Program-made: the position numbers and the translations under genes | Shown here: positions 59,265 through 64,000 of the stretch, one piece after another | Position numbering within the stretch: position 1 is the first letter of the stretch | How the letters are laid out: every line of letters begins with the position of its first letter | Assembly (NCBI GenBank): GCA_028280455.1 | Contig: JANQLT010000074.1 | Span: forward strand, 1-64,000 | DNA from: Kiloniellales bacterium | GTDB lineage: Bacteria; Pseudomonadota; Alphaproteobacteria; Kiloniellales; JAKSDN01 | Length of the DNA: 64,000 nt | Reading direction: 5' to 3' | Notes under the pieces: generated by a model | Seen by the model: the letters and a program-made list of their open reading frames with translations, nothing else | What the model was told of the DNA's origin: nothing | Database searches by the model: none

Positions 59265-59750
59265 CTAAGATGGCGTTTTGTCCTTCGCTTCCGTCGCCTC
59301 GTCCGGGCTCGGCTTCGTTTCGTCCTCGCTACGCTTCGTTTCGTCCTCGCTCCGCTCCGCCTTCTCCTCGCTCGGCTTCGCCTCGTCTTCGTTCCGCTTT
59401 GCCTCGTCCTCGCCGCGCTTCGCCTGCTCGGTCTCCGACCGTCGCCGCGGCACGGCCGGCCGGACGGCGCCGTGCAGCGCCGCCTTGGCGAGGGCATGGG
59501 TCGAGGTCGGGCTGGTTATGAAGACGAAGACCACGATGATGATCAGCTTCACCGTCACGATGCTCGCGCCGGCCTGGATGATCAGCCCGATGGAGATCAG
59601 GGCGATGCCGATGGTGTCGACGATGCCGGCGGCGTGCATGCGCGAGTAGAGGTCCGGCAGGCGGATCAGGCCGATGCCGCCGACGATCGAGAACAGCACG
59701 CCGGAGATCAGGAAGGGCCAGGACAGGATGTCGGCGGCCAGCTCCATCAT
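59265..59750 (-). CDS. mrpG: MrpG/MnhG subunit with charged repetitive C-terminal tail
   Basis: PFLISGVLFSIVGGIGLIRLPDLYSRMHAAGIVDTIGIALISIGL; tail of EDEAKRN/EDEAKPS heptads. Confidence 0.92.
   Translation of the reverse strand: MMELAADILSWPFLISGVLFSIVGGIGLIRLPDLYSRMHAAGIVDTIGIALISIGLIIQAGASIVTVKLIIIVVFVFITSPTSTHALAKAALHGAVRPAVPRRRSETEQAKRGEDEAKRNEDEAKPSEEKAERSEDETKRSEDETKPSPDEATEAKDKTPS
59283..59436 (-). repeat. imperfect 21-bp tandem repeats encoding the charged MrpG tail
   Basis: TTCGTTTCGTCCTCGCTACGC / TTCGTTTCGTCCTCGCTCCGC / TTCGCCTCGTCTTCGTTCCGC series. Confidence 0.75.
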
Positions 59751-60034
59751 CCCTCCTCGTCGGCGTTCTGCTGGCCGGGGTGGCCGAGGTCGCGGTACTC
59801 GAAGAACTTCAGGACGGCGATGGTGCCGATGAAGTTGATCAGCGCGTAGAGCAGGGCGATGTCGAGGAAGTCGGGCCGGTCGGTCAGGAAGCCGAAGACC
59901 GCGACCAGCAGGATGGTCATGGTGCCGAAGGTGTTCACCGCCAGGATGCGGTCGTAGACCGTCGGCCCCATCAGCGCCCGCGCGAAGGCCAGCGCCATGG
60001 TCACCAGAATGCCGAGCATGGTCACCGAGAACAT
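59747..60034 (-). CDS. mrpF: MrpF/MnhF subunit
   Basis: MFSVTMLGILVTMALAFARALMGPTVYDRILAVNTFGTMTILLVAVFGFLTDRPDFLDIALLYALINFIGTIAVLKFFE. Confidence 0.93.
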   Translation of the reverse strand: MFSVTMLGILVTMALAFARALMGPTVYDRILAVNTFGTMTILLVAVFGFLTDRPDFLDIALLYALINFIGTIAVLKFFEYRDLGHPGQQNADEEG

Positions 60035-60585
60035 CAGAACTCGCCTTCCATGCGCACGACACGGCGATCCATCTCGCCGGTCTCGAGGTCGGCGGCGAGC
60101 TCCTCGTTCAGGGCGTGGACCTCGATGGTGTGGCCGATCACGTCGATCGAAACCGTGCCCGGCGTCAAGGTGATCGAGTTGGCGTAGATGACGGTGCCGA
60201 ACTCGTCGGCCTGCGAGGCCTTGAGGTGAATCACCCGCGGCGAGATCGGCAGCTTCGGGTCGAGGATCAGGCGCGACGTGGCGATGCTCGACTTGACGAT
60301 CTCCCAGCACAGCCAGACCCAGTAGGTCACCGCGCGCCAGGTCAGGTGAATCGGATGTCCCTCACGGTCGATGACATCCATGCGCCAGGCGATCCAGGCG
60401 ACCAGGGCGCAGGAGACGAGGCCGAGTCCGATCAGCAGGGGCTCGAAGTAACCGGACAGCAGCAGCCAAAGCGCAAAGAGAAAAAAGAAAAGGCTGAACG
60501 ACCGCAAAAGCCCGCCCCCCGGGAAAGCAGCGTACCGCGACCGCTCGGTCGGCCCCCCTAGCCGGGCCGAGCGGCGCGCGATCAT
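60034..60585 (-). CDS. mrpE: MrpE/MnhE subunit
   Basis: FALWLLLSGYFEPLLIGLGLVSC...LVWLCWEIVKSSIATSRLIL..SITLTPGTVSIDVIGHTIEVHALN. Confidence 0.93.
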   Translation of the reverse strand: MIARRSARLGGPTERSRYAAFPGGGLLRSFSLFFFLFALWLLLSGYFEPLLIGLGLVSCALVAWIAWRMDVIDREGHPIHLTWRAVTYWVWLCWEIVKSSIATSRLILDPKLPISPRVIHLKASQADEFGTVIYANSITLTPGTVSIDVIGHTIEVHALNEELAADLETGEMDRRVVRMEGEF

Positions 60586-60619
60586 AATAACGATAGGGGC
60601 AGCGTCAAGGCGAGGTCTA

Positions 60620-61768
60620 TCAGGGGTTTCGCCCTATCGCGGTCTCGATCGCCAGCACCGCCAGGCCGGCGAGGAGGCCCCAGAAGGCGGCGCCGATCTC
60701 GAGGGGCGCGATGCCGGACGCGGTCACCGCGAAGGTGACGGCGGCCCCGAAGCGCTGTCTTTCTTCCACCAGGCACGCCGTCAGGGCGGCGACGAAGGGA
60801 GCGAACAGGGCGATCGCCGCGAAGGTGGCGATCAGCGCCGGCGGAAAGCTCGCGAAGAGCGTCACGAAGGAAGCGCCGAAGAGCGCGAGCAGCAGATAGG
60901 CGCCGGCGTAGATCGGGCCGCAGAGCCAGCGCTTGTCCTTGTCCGGATGCGCCTCCGGGCCGGTGCAGATCGAGGCGGTGATCGACGAGAGGTTCGAGGT
61001 GTGGCCGCCGACGCCGGCGCTCAGCAGCGAGGTCAGGCCGCTCACCGTCAGGATGGCGCGCGACGGCACGGGATAGTCGGCGGCGCGTAGCACGGCGAAG
61101 CCGGGCAGGTTCTGCGAGGCCATGGTGACCAGGTAGAGCGGCAGGCCGAGCCCGATCAGGCTGGCCGCCTCGAAGCGCGGCGCGATCGGGGTGAAGCCCG
61201 AGAGCTGCAGGTTGCCGAGGGGGGCGGTCATGCCGAGCAGCTCGGCCAGGACCACGCCCATCGCCAGCACCGCGAGCACCGACCAGGCCGGCGAGAAGGG
61301 CCGCAGCAGCACGAAGCCGATCGCCAGCGGCAGCACCAGGATCGGCGACGCTATGGCGTGGTCGAACAAGGCGACCACGAAGCCGAAGATCACGCCGGCC
61401 AGCATGGCCGAGGCGATGGCCACCGGGATCCGCTCGACCAGGCGTAGGACCGGTCGGACCGCCGCGGTGAGCAGGACCAGGACGGCGGCCAAGATGAAGG
61501 CGCCGACCGCGGCTTCGTAGTCGATCCCCGAGCTGCTGGCGATCAGCGCCGCGCCCGGGGTCGACCAGGCGGCGAGGATCGGCAGGCGATGGCGGACCGA
61601 CAGCAGCCCCGTGATGGCGGCGATGGCCAGGCAGAGGGCCGAGACCCAGGAGGAGGTCTGCGCCTCGCTGGCGCCCAGCGCCTGCGCCGCGGCCAGGACG
61701 ACCGCCAGGGAGCCGCCGAAGCCGACCAGGACGGCGACCAGCGCCGAGATCACAACCGAAGAGCGCAT
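60620..61768 (-). CDS. benE: BenE family benzoate/H+ symporter-like transporter
   Basis: RLPILAAWSTPGAALIASSSGIDYEAAVGAFI, GHTSNLSSITASICTGPEAHPDKDKRW. Confidence 0.93.
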   Translation of the reverse strand: MRSSVVISALVAVLVGFGGSLAVVLAAAQALGASEAQTSSWVSALCLAIAAITGLLSVRHRLPILAAWSTPGAALIASSSGIDYEAAVGAFILAAVLVLLTAAVRPVLRLVERIPVAIASAMLAGVIFGFVVALFDHAIASPILVLPLAIGFVLLRPFSPAWSVLAVLAMGVVLAELLGMTAPLGNLQLSGFTPIAPRFEAASLIGLGLPLYLVTMASQNLPGFAVLRAADYPVPSRAILTVSGLTSLLSAGVGGHTSNLSSITASICTGPEAHPDKDKRWLCGPIYAGAYLLLALFGASFVTLFASFPPALIATFAAIALFAPFVAALTACLVEERQRFGAAVTFAVTASGIAPLEIGAAFWGLLAGLAVLAIETAIGRNP

Positions 61769-61779
61769 CCACGTCGCCA

Positions 61780-61793
61780 AATTGGATCCAATT
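61780..61793. promoter_or_regulatory. perfect palindromic operator in benE/GntR divergent region
   Basis: AATTGGATCCAATT, perfect 14-bp palindrome, 12 bp upstream of benE ATG and about 60 bp upstream of the gntR ATG. Confidence 0.7.
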
Positions 61794-61852
61794 ATTGAGA
61801 TTGGTCGCAGAAGCAGCTTCCTGTCAACGCGGCTTTTCGCTAGAAGAGCGCC

Positions 61853-62542
61853 ATGGCGAGCCTTCCAGGCGACAGCGCGGCTACGCGGCGGCCGGCCCGG
61901 CGCGGCGACCAGGTCGTGGCCATCGCCGAGGCCCTGCGCGCCGACATCATCGGCGGCGTCCTGCCGGCCGACAGCCCCCTGCGCCAGGAGGTCCTGGCGG
62001 GGCGCTTCGGCGTCAGCCGCATGCCGGTGCGCGAGGCCCTCGGCCGCCTGGACCAGGAGGGCTTCGTCATCCTCAGCCCGAACCGGGGCGCCCGGGTCGC
62101 GCCGGTCAGCGCCGACGACCTGCGGGAGATCTACGAGATGCGCGTGGCGGCGGAGACCCTTGCTTTGCGCTTGGCGCTGCCCGAGCTCTCGAACGCCCAG
62201 ATCGAGCGGGCGGCGGAGATCCAGACCCTGATGGAGACCGCGCCGATCGCCGCCTTCGGCCAGCTCAACACCGAGTTCCACAAGACGCTCTATGGGCCCT
62301 GCGGACGGCGGCGCCTGCTGGCCCACATCGATAGCCTGAGCCTGGCCAACGACCGCTATCTGCGGATCGCCGTCGCCAGCCTCGACTATGCCGACACCTC
62401 CCACGAGGAGCATCGCGCCCTGCTGCGCGCCTGTCGCCGGCGGGACGAGAAGAAGGCGGTCAAGCGCCTCACGCGGCACATCGAGGACGCCGGCGAAGCC
62501 CTTGCAAAGCTGTTGGAATCGTCGGTTCTTGCCAAGCCGTGA
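61853..62542 (+). CDS. GntR family (FCD-type) transcriptional regulator
   Basis: LRQEVLAGRFGVSRMPVREALGRLDQEGFVILSPNRGARVAPVSADDLREIYEMR; FCD C-terminal domain. Confidence 0.94.
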   Translation: MASLPGDSAATRRPARRGDQVVAIAEALRADIIGGVLPADSPLRQEVLAGRFGVSRMPVREALGRLDQEGFVILSPNRGARVAPVSADDLREIYEMRVAAETLALRLALPELSNAQIERAAEIQTLMETAPIAAFGQLNTEFHKTLYGPCGRRRLLAHIDSLSLANDRYLRIAVASLDYADTSHEEHRALLRACRRRDEKKAVKRLTRHIEDAGEALAKLLESSVLAKP

Positions 62543-62582
62543 CGAGGGACCCCCGTCGCGGCTCGGAAGTGGCAGAACCGGC

Positions 62583-63335
62583 TCAGGCCAGCTTGGCGTC
62601 CTCCGCCTGCCAGGGCAGGGCGCGGCGCAGCAGGGCGTCGACGCTGAAGTAGAGCGCCACCGCGATCGCCGCCAGCACCAGCAGGGCGGCGAACATCACG
62701 TCGACCTGCAGGCGGGCGTTGGCGTGCAGCATCAGGTGACCGAGGCCGGCGCTGGAGCCGACCCATTCGCCGACCACCGCGCCGATCGGCGCCACCGCCG
62801 TGGCGACCCGCAGGCCCGAGGCGAGGGCCGGCAGCGCCGCCGGCAGGCGCAGCCGGAACAGGATCGCGCCGCGCGAGGCGTTCATGGTCCGCGCCAGGTC
62901 GAGCCAGCCGGGCTCGGTGCGGCGCAGGCCGTCGAGGAAGGCGGCGGTGACGGGGAAGAAGATGATCAGCGCCGCCATGGCCACCTTGGAGGCCATGCCG
63001 TAGCCGAGCCAGAGCACCAGGATCGGCGCCAGGGCGAAGACCGGGATCGCCTGCGAGACCACCAGCACGGGCAAGACCCAGGGCCGCAACAGCGGCGCGG
63101 CGGCGACCAGCAGGGCGGCGCTGACGCCGAAGAGCGTGCCGAGCAGCAGGCCGAGCAGGATCTCCGCCCCGGTCACCGCCGCGTGATCGAGCAGCTCCGG
63201 CCAGCGCTCGGCCAGCGCGGCCAGGACGGCCTGCGGGCCCGGCAGGATGAAGGGCTCGACCCCGGTGACCTCGACCAGGGCCGCCCAGATCAGGCCGAGA
63301 CCCAGCAGGATGACCAGGCCGCGAAGCAGCTTCAT
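62583..63335 (-). CDS. ABC transporter permease (SsuC/TauC-like)
   Basis: VTGAEILLGLLLGTLFGVSAALLVA, EAA-loop ARTMNASRGAILFRLRLPAALPALASGLRVA. Confidence 0.9.
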   Translation of the reverse strand: MKLLRGLVILLGLGLIWAALVEVTGVEPFILPGPQAVLAALAERWPELLDHAAVTGAEILLGLLLGTLFGVSAALLVAAAPLLRPWVLPVLVVSQAIPVFALAPILVLWLGYGMASKVAMAALIIFFPVTAAFLDGLRRTEPGWLDLARTMNASRGAILFRLRLPAALPALASGLRVATAVAPIGAVVGEWVGSSAGLGHLMLHANARLQVDVMFAALLVLAAIAVALYFSVDALLRRALPWQAEDAKLA

Positions 63336-63484
63336 GGCGCGTGCGTTTCGAGGAGTGGTGATATGGGCCGGCGACCTTAGGCGGCGCGTCGGGGGCGGAC
63401 AAGGCGGCCCGGGCGCTTGGCCCGCCTGGCGCCGGCCCCTAGATTGACTCTCGGAGTCCGCGGTCTGGAGCGCAGAGCGGCAGC

Positions 63485-64000
63485 ATGGATGCAGCGACGG
63501 CGAAGCCGCAGTTCATCGGCAGCGAGATCTATCGCACCTCGACCTACGGCGGCCGCCATCCCTTGGCGATCCCGCGGGTCTCGACCTGCATCGATCTCTG
63601 CCGGGCGCTCGGCTGGCTGCCCGACGAGGTCTACCACGACAGCCCGCGCGCCGCGCCTCAGGCCCTCGAGCGCTTCCACGCGCCGGACTACGTCGCCGCC
63701 TTGCAGGCGGCGGAAGCCAGCCAGGGCGCGCCGGACTCGTTACGCAAGCGGCACAACTTCGGGCGCAACGGCAACCCGATCTTCCCGGAGATCTTCAGCC
63801 GGCCGGCGACCGCGGCCGGCGGCACCCTGTTGGCGACCGAGCTGTTGCTGGCGGCCGGGGCGCGCCGGCCGATCGTCTACAACCCGGCCGGCGGCACCCA
63901 CCACGGCCAGCCCGACCGGGCGAGCGGCTTCTGCTACCTGAACGACCCGGCGCTCGGCCTGCTGGCGCTGCTCGACGCCGGCCTCGAGCGCCTCCTCTAC
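63485..64000 (+). CDS. histone deacetylase family protein (truncated by window end)
   Basis: HNFGRNGNPIFPEIF, YNPAGGTHHGQPDRASGFCYLNDPALGLLALL; HDAC/acetoin utilisation family motif. Confidence 0.9.
   Translation, partial: MDAATAKPQFIGSEIYRTSTYGGRHPLAIPRVSTCIDLCRALGWLPDEVYHDSPRAAPQALERFHAPDYVAALQAAEASQGAPDSLRKRHNFGRNGNPIFPEIFSRPATAAGGTLLATELLLAAGARRPIVYNPAGGTHHGQPDRASGFCYLNDPALGLLALLDAGLERLLY

Overview
GC-rich proteobacterial chromosomal window, probably alphaproteobacterial (Rhodospirillales-like; inferred from gene content only). It is densely packed with metabolic and transport operons. From left to right: alpha/beta hydrolase + TetR; a large Cys-rich protein of unknown function with a duplicated N-terminal module; a small AT-richer island carrying an Xre/RES toxin-antitoxin pair, bounded by a 69-bp imperfect direct repeat of the 3' end of an MttB-family gene; the non-pyrrolysine MttB homologue plus a TMADH-like flavoprotein lacking the FMN-linking Cys; YHS protein; hybrid PAS histidine kinase; cox accessory genes (MoeA/MobA-like fusion, two XdhC-type proteins, CoxE, CoxD); DUF599; YdbL/YnbE/YdbH envelope lipid-transport triad; a translationally coupled outer-membrane barrel + secreted protein pair; form II (AYRGAGR) CoxSLM; a polyamine-type ABC operon with an RpiR regulator and a nitrilase; EamA; CoxG; OmpA; Liv ABC operon; BMP lipoprotein; TRAP DctPQM with DctBD and a candidate sigma-54 promoter; a non-canonical MrpA-less antiporter/complex-I-like operon; BenE with divergent GntR and a perfect palindromic operator; an ABC permease; and a truncated HDAC-family gene. 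No rRNA, CRISPR array, intact transposase or integrase was recognised. The best candidates for undescribed biology are the Cys-rich duplicated protein (1595-3943), the coupled barrel/secreted pair (22515-25939), the TA island at the mttB 3' end, and the MttB/TMADH-like pair with altered active-site residues. All annotations come from reading the sequence; no database search was run.
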